From contig OY986974.1 of the NCBI GenBank assembly GCA_963920575.1, positions 3,051,275-3,115,274 on the forward strand: a DNA stretch of 64,000 nucleotides, given 5' to 3'. The notes beneath the pieces were generated by a model. That model ran no database searches, was not told where the DNA came from, and saw nothing but the letters and a program-made list of their open reading frames with translations. Each line of letters starts with the position of its first letter. Position 1 is the first letter of the stretch. This DNA comes from Narthecium ossifragum. Its lineage: Eukaryota > Streptophyta > Magnoliopsida > Dioscoreales > Nartheciaceae. Below, in pieces: positions 24,415-35,264 of the stretch. The position numbers were made by a program, and so were the translations under genes.

Positions 24415-26395
24415 TAAGCAAAGGAAGATTAATATGCACTTTTTTAAACACCTCCATCATCTCATCTATTTTTGAATTTTTGAATGGAGAGGAGGTAGGA
24501 TCTGCTAAAGCTTCAGGAAAAGGAACCTTAGGAATGTACGTCGTGGGATTTGGTTCTTTCTCATTATATGATGTCATATGTGGTGACGCATGTAAATCTC
24601 CAATGGAGTCATGATGATTTGAATGTGGAGTGTCGGAGGATGAACCAGGTTCCTTTGATGCACATGAGTTATTGTGCAATGATGTCTGAGAAGGAGATGC
24701 ATGTAAATCTTGATTATCTGTGGTTCCTTCAGGTTGCTCAATGTTGGCAAAAGTTTTACCACTACGAAGGGTTGTCACAGCTTGTACTTGTTCATGCGAT
24801 GAGTCTACATGATGTTGGCCTTTGGGATTAGGAATAGACTGACTCGGTAATTGTCCATCTTCTCTCCTAGACAATGCAGTCGCCAACTGACCCAATTGGG
24901 CTTCTATCTTTGCCAGAGTTTGAGAATGTGAGTGTACTAATTGGGTTAACTCATCGTTGTGTGGACTTTGATTTTGTTGCTGTGGATGAAGAGCGGATTG
25001 ATTTTGGGGTCCTTGACTCTGGGGAGATACATACGGTTTATTTCCCCATGGTTGAGATGTTTGATTTTGGAAAGGCCTATAGGGAGGTCGGAATGACGAA
25101 GTTTGGCCTTGAGAGTTTGGAGGATACGCTGATTGGAATTTTGGAGGATAATTCGTAGTCTGGGCACCTATGGATGGTCTAGAATTAAAAGAATTGGGTT
25201 GTTGGCCTGGTGTTCTCCACGAAAAATTCGGATGATCTCTTAAACCAGGGTTGTAAGAATTGGAGTAAGGATCATAAGCTGGCTTAGATTGATCATACAC
25301 GGCATTAATGTGTTCCTGTACTAACTCAGGATAATGACATGCCAACTGGCAGTCAGTGACATCGTGACCAGGATTCGAACATAAAAAACAGATTTCTCCT
25401 GACGATGGAAGCGTAGGAAGAATAGATGAATCAACCTGATTTGTGGTTTGAGTAAGAACTTGATCTAGTTTCCTACTCAAGGCATCAACCTGTTAAGCAA
25501 GTCGGGTTGACTCGTTTAATTCAAGAACTCCTCGAGGATTGGATTGGTTGGACGGCCCACGATTATTCCTAGAGGAGGTAGTGTGGTGTTGAGAGTTCTC
25601 AGCAAGTCTCTCAAAAAGCCTCCAGGAATCGTCAAGAGGATTTGTAATGAAAACTCCCCCACAAGCAGCATCTATTGTTAATTGATGTTTTTCCTTAAGA
25701 CCCTTGTAGAAATGTTCTACTACGGCCCATTGAGGAAATTGGTGGTGGGGACATTTCCTAAGGAGTTCCCTATAACGATCCCAAGCCTCATGAAATGCTT
25801 CATCGTCGGCTTATCTAAAGGAGGAGATTTCATGGCGAAGGTCACTGGTCTTGGTAATCGAAAAAAATTTCTCAAGAAATTGAGCTTGTAATTGAGGCCA
25901 CGTAGTGATTGATCTAGGTTCTAGAAAAGTAAGCCAGTGTTTGGCTTTACCTTTGAGGGTAAAAGGGAATAATTTAAGTCTCCAAGCATCTTATGTAAAG
26001 TTATTTACCCTTACTGTAGAACTAATCATAATAAATTCCTCTATATGATTGTAGGGGTCCTCATGAGATAAGCCATGGAAGGTTGGTAAGGATTGTAAAA
26101 ATTGTGGTTTAATCTCATAATGGACCGCTCCAATTACCGGAGGTTGAATACAGGAGTTAGAAGTGAAAGAGGTTGGAACATAAAAATCTTTCATGGCCCT
26201 ACGACCCTGGTTTTCAGGTTGACTAGGATTGTCATTAGGTCCAAGATTGTCCTCAGGGTTATCCATAGCTAAATGAGTAGGAGAAGAGACCGACAATTTA
26301 TGCGATGCAGAACAAGAAGCAAAGAATTCCTTCAATGTAAGATCGAAATCTGGGTCCTTATCATCACTCATCAACACATCATAAAGATCATTCAA
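24302..26395 (-). pseudogene. gag of the Athila-type element, with in-frame stops
   Basis: One reading frame spans the region but is interrupted by TAA stops at 25991-25993, 25811-25813 and 25493-25495. Visible gag signatures are LPTFHGLSHEDPYNHIEEF near the N-terminus, a Gln/Asn/Pro-rich C-terminal part, and a CX2C-X4-H-X4-C-like zinc knuckle (CFLCSNPGHDVTDCQ). All three stops fall where related gag proteins plausibly have glutamine, fitting CAA-to-TAA changes. The protein would bind and package element RNA; here it is dead. Confidence 0.85.
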
Positions 26396-26603
26396 GGTTT
26401 AGAAATGCAAACAGTGCAATCTCGATGACGTGTTGTTGCCGTTCGCTCCTTCACCGCTCAAAAGGATGCCGCTTTGTTCTTCACCTACTGATCACAAAAA
26501 GATATGGAAATATTAGCACTGAAATTATTTTTGGTCTTTTATTTAAAAAACAACTGATAAGCAAGAAACTATACTAAGTAAACAACTTAAAACACCGTAA
26601 AAA

Positions 26604-26621
26604 TCCCCGGCAACGGCGCCA
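26604..26621 (-). other. Primer-binding site, tRNA-Asp type
   Basis: The minus strand reads TGGCGCCGTTGCCGGGG, complementary to the 3' end of plant tRNA-Asp, a few bases inside the 5' LTR. It fixes the element's direction and supports the Athila placement. Confidence 0.85.
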
Positions 26622-26627
26622 AAATTT

Positions 26628-28205
26628 TGATACGATTTGAAAAGTGTCGCGGTTTAACAAGTCTGATCAAAATTACAAAATATTCCGGTGCTCTACTTTA
26701 GCTACTAAGAACTAGTAGATAGTGGAGAGTCCGAGTCGAGTCCACAGGGATTTAAGGGATTTAAATCAAATACTTAGTAAATCTCCTACTAATAAGTTGA
26801 GAAAAGATTGCAAGTTGAAATTAAACTAAAACTATGCTAAAAGATTGATGAATATGAGATAAAGGACCACATGATTCTTAATCAGTAACTAAGGATCTAC
26901 CAGGTTTTCCAAAGATTAGGGCATGCAAACACGATAAATGGCTCCCTAAAAGTTGATAAAGGAATGGCTAGTTCTCATTATCACTCGACAAGTTCTGTTT
27001 AGGATTCCTTGTCGGCAAGAACAATTAACGAAATATCAGTGACCGAATGATTAGTTACGTTCACTGCTAATGAACCCTCTTACTCAGATGAGTTCATCGC
27101 AAGCAATGCCATAGATATGGATTTAGGTGTAATATCGAGATGACTTCGCATTTCGATAGCCGGAACTACAAAGGTAAGATGCATGAAGGATTAGGGATGG
27201 AACGTAGTGGGACTAGCACTACTATAGTGGGACTAGCACTACACAATCCCTAATCACGAATAAGATTCCATCCGAGATATCATGGGACTAGCATGATCCT
27301 CGTATTTGGATGAATCCAATCCACGCCCTAACATACACAAGCTCTAGAATCAAGTGCACGTAAGAACGATCCAAACATCCAGCAAGAAATCAACACCAAG
27401 ATAGAGGAAAAATATAATCAATCCATAAAAGCCAAATAATCGTGTATACAAACCCTAGATCTAAGAAATCCCTAGTAAAAACCCTAGTTACATCATAAGA
27501 ATCCCATGGCTAGGGTTTTAGCTACTCATCTTCAGGGGATAATCCATCGGTAGAAGTTGATGATCTCCTCCCGCCATGGATCTCCTCCAAAGAATCGTCG
27601 AAGAAAAGATGTAGAAAAGATAGGAAAACTCTCTCCAAAAACGTCTGAAAAAGCCCCCAAAAAATCCCTAAACAATGACTACTTATAGCCCCTGAGACAA
27701 CCTCCCACGGATTAGATCCGGGCCGTCTATTTTTGCCTCTGGCCGCGTTGGATCGATCCAACTTTTAGCGTTCGATCGATCTGACTCCTTAAGTTGCGAG
27801 TAACGCCCGAGCCGGTTCGATCGAGCACTTGGAGTTGGATCGATCCAGCTCCTTTATTGCTGGTAACTCCCGAGCTAGATCGATCCGTCTGTCGAGTCCG
27901 ACCGATCGAACCGTTGTTGTTGCGCTACACCCCGTGCTGGATCGATCTAGCTCTTGAACTTCGATCGATCCAGCCGGTGTTCATCGTCCCCTCGTTGGTT
28001 GAGTTGGATCGATCGAACCTATTGAGGTCGATCGATCTAACTTGTCAAAATCGCCAAAATACCATTCTTTTAGCTCCAAAGATGATCTAACTCGTAGCAG
28101 GACCTGTTATACCTGAAATGGAATAAAAGTAGTCAATCCAGCATTGCTCGGGGCCCAACAAAGCCAAATTATAAGGGTGTTTTGTGCACTTTTCAAGTCT
28201 TATCA
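26628..28205 (-). mobile_element. 5' LTR of the Athila-type element
   Basis: It is 1,578 bp long and matches 17092-18669 with about 26 substitutions. It carries the same TATA-adjacent GATCGATC array at 27748-28045. It is followed on the right by the GCGGG target duplication and the resumed long LTR. Confidence 0.9.
27748..28045. repeat. GGATCGATCC array in Athila 5' LTR
   Basis: This is the counterpart of 18210-18512, with the same order and spacing of ten motif copies. The few substitutions between the two arrays mostly spare the 8-bp GATCGATC cores. Confidence 0.8.
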
Positions 28206-29045
28206 GCGGGCGATGGGTTGATCGCCGATCCGAGGTTCTCAGGTAGCTCGGATCTAGCCTTAGGACCGTGACTGGGTAGTTAGGATTAGGGTGTGATTGT
28301 ATAATCAGGTCTCTTGTGATTGAGGATTTGCGATAGTTGACTCTGATCAATGTTTGAGGTTTAGAGGTCATGTCGGTTCTCCAAGGTCAAGTGCTAAGGA
28401 TGGTTGTCGATGCGTTCCCGACGTGGTTCCCCAAGGCATGGTGTTCCTGCTTGGGTAACGGTGATCCTGCATGTTACTGTTCCTTGGCCTCCTGATAACT
28501 TGTTCAGGAGAGAGGTTTCATTACAGGGGCCCTTGGGACATCGATAGGGTTATGGGACCCGTGGCATCCTTTAGACTTAGGCGAAGAAACGATACAGTTG
28601 TTGTTTTCCTCCCTTCAGTGTGACGTAAAGTAGAACCCTACTGAGCTTATCGCTCACTCCTACCCGGGCTGCGTTTGCGGGTGCAGGCGCCAGTTCTTCT
28701 TCAGTAGAGCCGGCGGGATCAGCTTTTGGTGGCACGACTACGTACAGAGGTGTTTAAGGTTGCTGGAGGACGACTGTTGTACTTTTGATAGTTTTTGTAA
28801 ATGATGTACATATTTGAGGACTTTTGGGATTATTTTGTATAATATCTGTCCTTGGAGAATTTTGTATCTAATGTTGAATAATACAACTTGATGAATATAT
28901 GAATTGAATTACTGTTTCACCTCTGGAATATAATTTGTTTAAGTTTATCTATAATTCCGCATTGTATCGCGCCATTTGGAGATGAATAGTGTAGGTTTCC
29001 CCGCACGCCTCGGCTCGGATGGGTTTTCTGGGTCGGGGTGTGACA

Positions 29046-31319
29046 GTGGCCTATTTGGTAAATTGCACCTTGTCGGCTTGTTTCACACCCGCGCGTGCAC
29101 ACACTGACCGTGTTTGTGGTAATGTTTGGTTAGAACGGTTACTGGGACCCGGGATCGAAAGATCCGGACTTGGGCTTGAGTTCTTGCCCAAGTTTAGCTT
29201 TCAGCACAAAAGGAATCGATCCTCTCTGGCTAAGAGATCGACCTTCTTCGTGCCAGAAAGTCAAGCGCGATCGTCATGAAGGGATCGATCCTTGCCTAGG
29301 GAAGGATCGATCATTCATAAGTCGGTTCGTTTGCCTATAAAGCAGACGAGATCTTCTTCCTTGAATCCCTTTTGAAATCCGGCGATCTGAGCTCAAATCT
29401 CGCGATTTTCGAAGGCACCTAAGGACGATCCAAGGCCTAGCTGCTTAGATTTAAGCTGCTTTTGCTCCGGTAGGGATTCCTACCTACATCACTTCGGGGT
29501 TTTGAGTTTTTCCGGTTTGATTTGTGTTTTAAGCTTAGATCTGTTAATATACTTGTTGGGTTCTCGTGTTTTAACCGGTTTTGGACTCGTGGGGTCATGA
29601 TCTATGAGATCCCAGAGTTTCGTGATGTTTGGGTATCTCCTCCGGCGGTATTTCTCGCCGGAAGGACGCCGGAGAACCCATTAGGATTGATCCTTCTTGA
29701 GGGAGGATCGATCTCTCTGGGTTGGTCATGCTACGCCCGATGAAGGATCGATATCCTGCTTGGAGAAGATCGATCCTGGTTCTTGGGTAGCATGGCTACC
29801 CTTCGTCGCGAAGAAGATCGATCTTCCTAGGAGGAAGGATCGATCTTTCTTGGTGCGACACGAAGGGCGTCCTCTGTCTCGAGAAAGATCGATCTTCCTG
29901 GGAGGAAGGATCGATCTTCTTTGTCTCGACAGTGAGGGAAGCTCACTGTTACATAAGAGATCGATCCTTCCTTCGGAAAGGATCGATCCCTTAGTAGCAG
30001 AGAGAGTTTTTCATGAGTTTTGCCCGCGGGGCTTGGTATGATGGTTTTTCTTATCGCTTTATACCTGGTATATACGTTTAAGCATGTTAGCCCTATAATA
30101 GGGGCAGTGGTGAACCGGGGGAGTGATGACTCCCGGGATGTTTAGCATAAACGGGCGGGTAGCCCTACAGCTTTCCTTAGCCTTGCATGCCGGCGTGCGC
30201 CGAGGGCTTTACCTGTTATCTATGTGAGCTGTTGTTTGCGGGGCCGCTTCCCGGTGCAGGTTTGTGGTGGACTGCTAGCAGTTGGTGGGGCTACCACTGC
30301 AGCAGTCCCTAGACCTTACTTATCCGTTCACCACCCCGGGCCGGCAGGATGCCGTGCTCAGACCTTGTTATTTATATCATCAGATAATGATGCATGCTTA
30401 TCTGTATTATCCTGCGCATGTTCATACATGCATTGTGTTGTGCACTAGTTGCATCTGTGTAGGGCATTGCCGATCCGGGGTTTTCGGGTAGCCCGGATCT
30501 AGCTCTAGGACCGTTGCGGGTAGCTTGGTCCAGGATCCGATTTGTAGTATTCGGTCGTTTTTCGATGATAGGGTTAGTTTGACCTGAATACATGTTGTTT
30601 GATGTTTAAAGGTCGTGTCGGCCCCGAGCCAGATATTGTGGGTGCAACCGGTGTCGGTTCTTGTTCTTGAGGGCCTCGGAGGGGTCCAGCCCAGGCAGTG
30701 TTTGTTCCTGCCCGCAGTGGCAACCAGTGTGGGCCCGGTTCGTCAGGGTGACCACAGCTGGAACCCTACAGCATTAGGTGTATCCAAGATGGGCCCAGTC
30801 CTTCAGGGTGACCATGGTTGGATATTCTTAGGGACACCGATAAAGGGTTATGGGACCCTTGCTGCACACCCAAGTCTTGCTCGAGGGTGACACTGTTGTG
30901 TTCCCTCCCTTGTGAGTGTCGTAGTGTAGTGTCCCTGCTGAGCTTAGTGCTCACTCCTACCCGGGCTGCGTTTTGCAAGTGCTGGCGCTAGCTCTTCTTC
31001 GGTCGCCCCTACCGGGCCGGTGTTCGGTGACGTGGCGGCGTCTGGCGGTGTTTGAGAGGTGGTGATCTTGCAGTCTTACCCTTTTTGTACAGATAGTCTC
31101 CTACGGGAGCGATAAATGTATAATTTCCCTGTTTTGAGGTTTGTAATATTATATCGGTTTCAGTCTTTGAGTTTGTAATTTTGGTTCATACAGGATGATT
31201 TTGACTTGTTAGGGTAAGCACTACGATTAGAGGGAAACCTCGCCAAAATTTCAGCAGTAGGTTAGGTTCCGCTTGGCGTCGCCCGACCAGGTTGGGCCTA
31301 CGTGGGTCGGAGCGCGACA
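29046..31319 (+). mobile_element. Long LTR, head-truncated
   Basis: It starts within the conserved LTR head (GGTAAATTGCACCTTG) and ends GGTCGGAGCGCGACA. It is most like 9844-12245. It joins the end of the previous LTR directly, so about 70 bp of head were lost at the junction. A CCTATAAAG box at about 29331 follows two GGATCGATCC motifs. A large GATCGATC array is at 29690-29995. Confidence 0.75.
29690..29995. repeat. GATCGATC array in long LTR
   Basis: About a dozen AGATCGATCTTC or GGATCGATCTTTC units occur here, several as AGATCGATCTTCCTNGGAGGAA pairs that form short stem-loops. The order matches 10640-10960. Confidence 0.8.
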
Positions 31320-32395
31320 CTATTGGTAGATTGTCCCTCTATGATTTCCATCTTGATTTAGGATCCTCTAAGGGATGTTACACCACAAAAATAGAGACCT
31401 AGCTCTGACACCAATTGAAGCTCTAATAAGGGAGGTTTATCATAGGCTTTATACGATAAAATCAATTAAGAAAATCGAAATAGAAGGAGTCTAATTAAAT
31501 CATATGCTTGTTAAAGATAAGAGCAGATATCATATTTAAACTAGGGATAAGATGAGAGTTAGAGGGATTGCACCAGATTTATAGTGGTTCGGCAAACCTT
31601 GTCTGCGTCCACTTCACTCAAGGTCCTACTTGAGATTCCACTACTTGCAAGACCTCTTGCAAGTTGTCCACCAAGCTTCCGGGTGCTTGGCAACCTATCC
31701 ACCAAGCTTACGGGTGCTTGACAACCTTACAATCACTCTAATATCTCTCTAAGATATTTCTCTCAAAGTCTACTTCAAACTTGAAGTAGTTTTACAAAGG
31801 TTTAGCTTACTAATAAGAGATAGAAACTTGCTAGAATATGATTACAATAATTCCTTAGCTCCCTCTAAGTCCTCTGCAAGTTTGCTGAACTTTCTCTTTT
31901 ATAGCTGAGCTTCCAACCCCTCCAAATAGCCTCCCAACGGCTATTTCTTTCTCCTGCAACGGCTCTTTTCTGGGCTCACGATCGACTGTCGCATCGTCCG
32001 TGACATCGTCCGTCAGGCTTTCCTTGAGCCACGGTCGATCCACCTATCGATCGTCCCATCGACCGTAACATCGTCCGTCAAGCTCTGTTTAGAAAACTGC
32101 TTCCCACGGTCGATGCACCGATCGACCGTCGCTTCTTTGAGCCAAGTTACATAGGCCACGGTCGATCGATCCATCGACCGTCAGTCTATTTCCCACGAAC
32201 ATCTTCCACGGTCGATCCACGCATCAACCGCCATACCCCACGGTCGATCCATGCATCGTCCGTGGCATCGACCGTCAGTACAAAAACATATAAAATATAA
32301 TTTTAATGCTTTCCAAATTAAAGGATAATAATATTAAACCAATGTTTTATCATCAATTATATATTGACATCATCAAAACAATATTTGGACTAACA
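31320..32395 (-). mobile_element. Copia-like 5' LTR with PBS, minus strand
   Basis: The LTR spans 31416-32395. On the minus strand it begins TGTTAGTCCAAATATTG, typical of plant Copia LTRs, and ends at the TG of TGAAGCTC. The adjoining AGCTCTGACACCA (31401-31413) is the complement of TGGTGTCAGAGCT, a variant initiator-tRNA-Met PBS. Only about 95 bp of leader remain on the left, where the long LTR at 31319 begins. A TTTTATAG at about 31898 reads as a minus-strand TATA box. Confidence 0.7.
31975..32280. repeat. GGTCGATC array in Copia-like LTR
   Basis: Around a dozen CACGGTCGATC...CGATCGACCGT units occur here. They are close in sequence to those of the long Gypsy-type LTRs, although the surrounding LTR is unrelated. 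The array lies upstream of the LTR's TATA-like box. Confidence 0.75.
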
Positions 32396-33737
32396 GACGA
32401 GGCCGATCGGCGATTGAGAAGAGATCGGGGGCGCCGGGGAAGGAGGAGATCGGGGACGACGGGACCGCTGAGAAGGACAGCTCCGGGATCGCGTCAGGAC
32501 GGGGAGCCTATACAATACATAGGACATACCTCCCTGTCCTATACAACGAAACAAATGAGACATGAATATTTAGTTTATATAATGTATAATTTATAAATTC
32601 CTATCATATACAGCGAACCAAATACACAAGATATCAACGTAACATTGCTTTTTCAAAAATTTAGTCGAGGCTTGGTACAAATTAATGACGTCAAGCTCCG
32701 CTCATATCATGGGACATCAAATCAGTATTACAGTTGCCACATCAGCAATGAGATTTTACTTAATCACACAAAATATTTTCCGTCTCACTCCATTTGAAAT
32801 TATGTCATGCATTTGATTTCCGTTTGCTTTGTTTCTTCTTGTCTAAAAATTATATGCTACTCTTGACATCCCAATTATTCTAATTAAAAGTGTAAAATAT
32901 TAGATGTGTTATGATTTCAATATAGAATTTGACATAAACTAACGTCGTGAAAACTTTTATCGGAAGTGAAGGCAACAATATGTGATTGGCAAAAATAATA
33001 ATAGCCTCATTTTCCCGGCTCTCGCGTTTGAATCGATGATTTTATTATACCGGGCGATAGAAAAATGCCGCGATCCGATAGAAATATGATATAACTTAGG
33101 TTGATATAAATTAATGTATGTTTATATAAAGCAAACTTAGAGAATATATATAAAGAAACTTAGGAGATATGAATTAATGCAGATTAACCGTTATTTTTCC
33201 TTATAAGGTTGATTAAAGGCAATTGATAATGTCTGATAAAAAAAAAAATTGCCCCATTTTCACACCTTTTATGATCAAACTATCAAGTAATTTATCTAAT
33301 TAAAGACATGCAACCAACACCGTCTCAAAAAAAAAAAAAAAAAAAAAAAACATTTTCCTAGCTTTCACCATAAAAAAAAGCCCATCTTGTTAGTAATTTA
33401 CCTAATTAATGATCATGGTATCTATTGCTATCGAACCGCATTTAATTTCCTGGCTTTCATGTCATGTCATATCATGGTGTCTTCATTTCCCAATTAGCTT
33501 TCATTCACGATCTCTAGCTCTCCAAAGCCTTTGCTTTATCCCATGACAATAATAATATATATGCCGCGCGCGCGCCCACAAAAAAGAAGTATAAATAATA
33601 ATATATACGCCTTCCTGCCCCTTTTTCCTTAATATCGCAATCCAACTCTCAATAATGGTAAATCCGAAGACTTTTTTAGCTATATCAATTTGTCATCAGC
33701 CAGCCATTAATAATGAATAATGACCTATTTTGAGGTC
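32396..33737. other. Upstream region of P450 gene 1
   Basis: A GC-rich 105-bp patch (32396-32500) is followed by AT-rich DNA with no frame of note and a poly-A run at about 33328-33350. At 33095-33230 the minus strand matches the repeat found twice upstream of P450 gene 2 (55707-55850, 56581-56720). Confidence 0.5.
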
Positions 33738-33745
33738 TATATAAG
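33738..33745 (+). promoter_or_regulatory. TATA box of P450 gene 1
   Basis: TATATAAG is followed by GAGGCACAA, the same core promoter context as in P450 gene 2 at 56949. It lies 75 bp upstream of the chosen ATG. Confidence 0.75.
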
Positions 33746-33812
33746 AGGCACAAGCACCTCTACTCCGAACCACAAGAAATTAAACTCAAACCAATTTATG
33801 GGGCCTGAAGCC

Positions 33813-34800
33813 ATGAGAGATCTTTTTCTCGCCATTTCCATCCTCTTTTCTAGTATCCTCCTCTTCTTAGTCATCTTTGTCACCAAAGATAACAAGAACA
33901 ACATGAAGCAGCTTTATAGGACCACCGCATCTCCACCGCCGCCAGCTGGTCCTCGAGGCCTCCCCATCATTGGCCACCTCCACCTGTTAAAGAAGGCTCT
34001 CCACCGCTCCCTCGCCGAGCTCGCCGCTCGCCACGGCCCCGTCCTCCTCCTCCGCTTCGGCTCCTGCCCGGTCCTAGTCGTCTCATCCCCAGCCGCCGCC
34101 GAGGAGGTCTTCACCGCTCATGACATCCCCTTCGCCAACCGCCCCGCCCAGCTCGCCGGCACCATCCTCGGCTATGGCGCCAATTCTCTCGTCTGGGCCT
34201 CCTACGGCACCCACTGGCGCCAACTCCGCCGCATCGTCACCGTCGAGCTGCTCTCCTCCTCCTGCCTCCTAACCTCCGCCCCAATCCGCTCCCAAGAGAC
34301 CCGGTCTTTAATCAAATCTCTCCTAGCTGAGAAACCCATCGATGGTTCTGGGCTTCGACGTGGGGAGTTGAAGAGTAGGTTATTTGGGTTCACTTTTAAC
34401 ATCACGATGAGGATGGTAGCTGGGAAGAGATACTATGGTTCAGAGGAGATGGATGTGAAAGAGGAGGCCAGAGAATATAGCGACATCTTGGAGGAGAACT
34501 TTAAGCTCGCGGCTATGAACCACGCAGGGGACTTCATACCATTGCTGAAATGGGTGGGTGGGGGTCGTGGACTGGAGAAGAAGATGTGGCAGCTCAGAAA
34601 CCGGAAGGATGAGTTCTTCCAAAAGATCATCGACCAACGTCGCGTTCGCCGGAGGGAGAGTAGCGGCGGCGCTGCCACCGGAGTGGTGGAGGCCGATCAG
34701 GATGGGAAGAGGTGTCTCATTGATGTGATGCTGTCCCTGCAGGAGAGCGAGCCGGAGTCCTGTAGTGATGCTACCATCATGGGCCTTACCACGGTATGGG

Positions 34801-34832
<32 letters not shown>

Positions 34833-35157
34833 CTCCCACGCGTATGCATGCACATGTGCAAATAATCTCTATATTAGATTACAGGAACATTAGTATATAT
34901 TATTAGTCCCTCATGAATCATGATCGACTGACTAAATTTGACGTTAATCTCTATATTAGTTTCTGCAAGGGTGCGGCTATTCGCACAACGAATTGGACTC
35001 AACACACCACATCTCAGATTTTTTTGAAAAAAAAATTAAAAAACAATAAAACCCTAAACTACCCTCATCCCCTACCTCCCCTCTCTCCCCCATCCCACCC
35101 TCACCTCCTCCACCACCCCCCACCACGCCGGCAGCCACCGCCGGCCACGCCAGGAAG

Positions 35158-35208
<51 letters not shown>

Positions 35209-35226
35209 CGGCGGCGACGACCCCCC

Positions 35227-35264
<38 letters not shown>

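Larger units (their letters stand above)
17092..28205 (-). mobile_element. Athila-type Gypsy retroelement, internally deleted, TSD GCGGG
   Basis: This 11,114-bp element has two 1,578-bp LTRs in direct orientation, TGATACG...TTATCA. Perfect GCGGG duplications flank it at 17087-17091 and 28206-28210. It reads right to left: 5' LTR, tRNA-Asp PBS, gag, protease, integrase C-terminus, env-like frame, polypurine tract, 3' LTR. Reverse transcriptase, RNase H and the integrase core are missing, so it cannot move on its own. Gene order, PBS type and the extra frame after integrase place it in the Athila lineage. Two solo LTRs of related elements lie at 44865-46360 and 49626-51303. Confidence 0.92.
6706..29045 (+). 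mobile_element. Long LTR (TGTGAGG family) broken by two later insertions
   Basis: Three segments make one LTR related to 2991-5414: 6706-8132, 16838-17091 and 28206-29045. The last ends GGTCGGGGTGTGACA. The first about 55 bp of the LTR are missing at the left junction. The breaks are exact: CTTAG is duplicated around 8133-16837, and GCGGG around 17092-28205. Joined in order, the pieces give about 2.5 kb, the expected LTR length. A TCGATC array lies at 7497-7795. Confidence 0.8.

Noticed and set aside
26604..26621. Possible tRNA-Asp gene
   Set aside because: Only the 3'-end complement is present, at the position of a primer-binding site; no cloverleaf.
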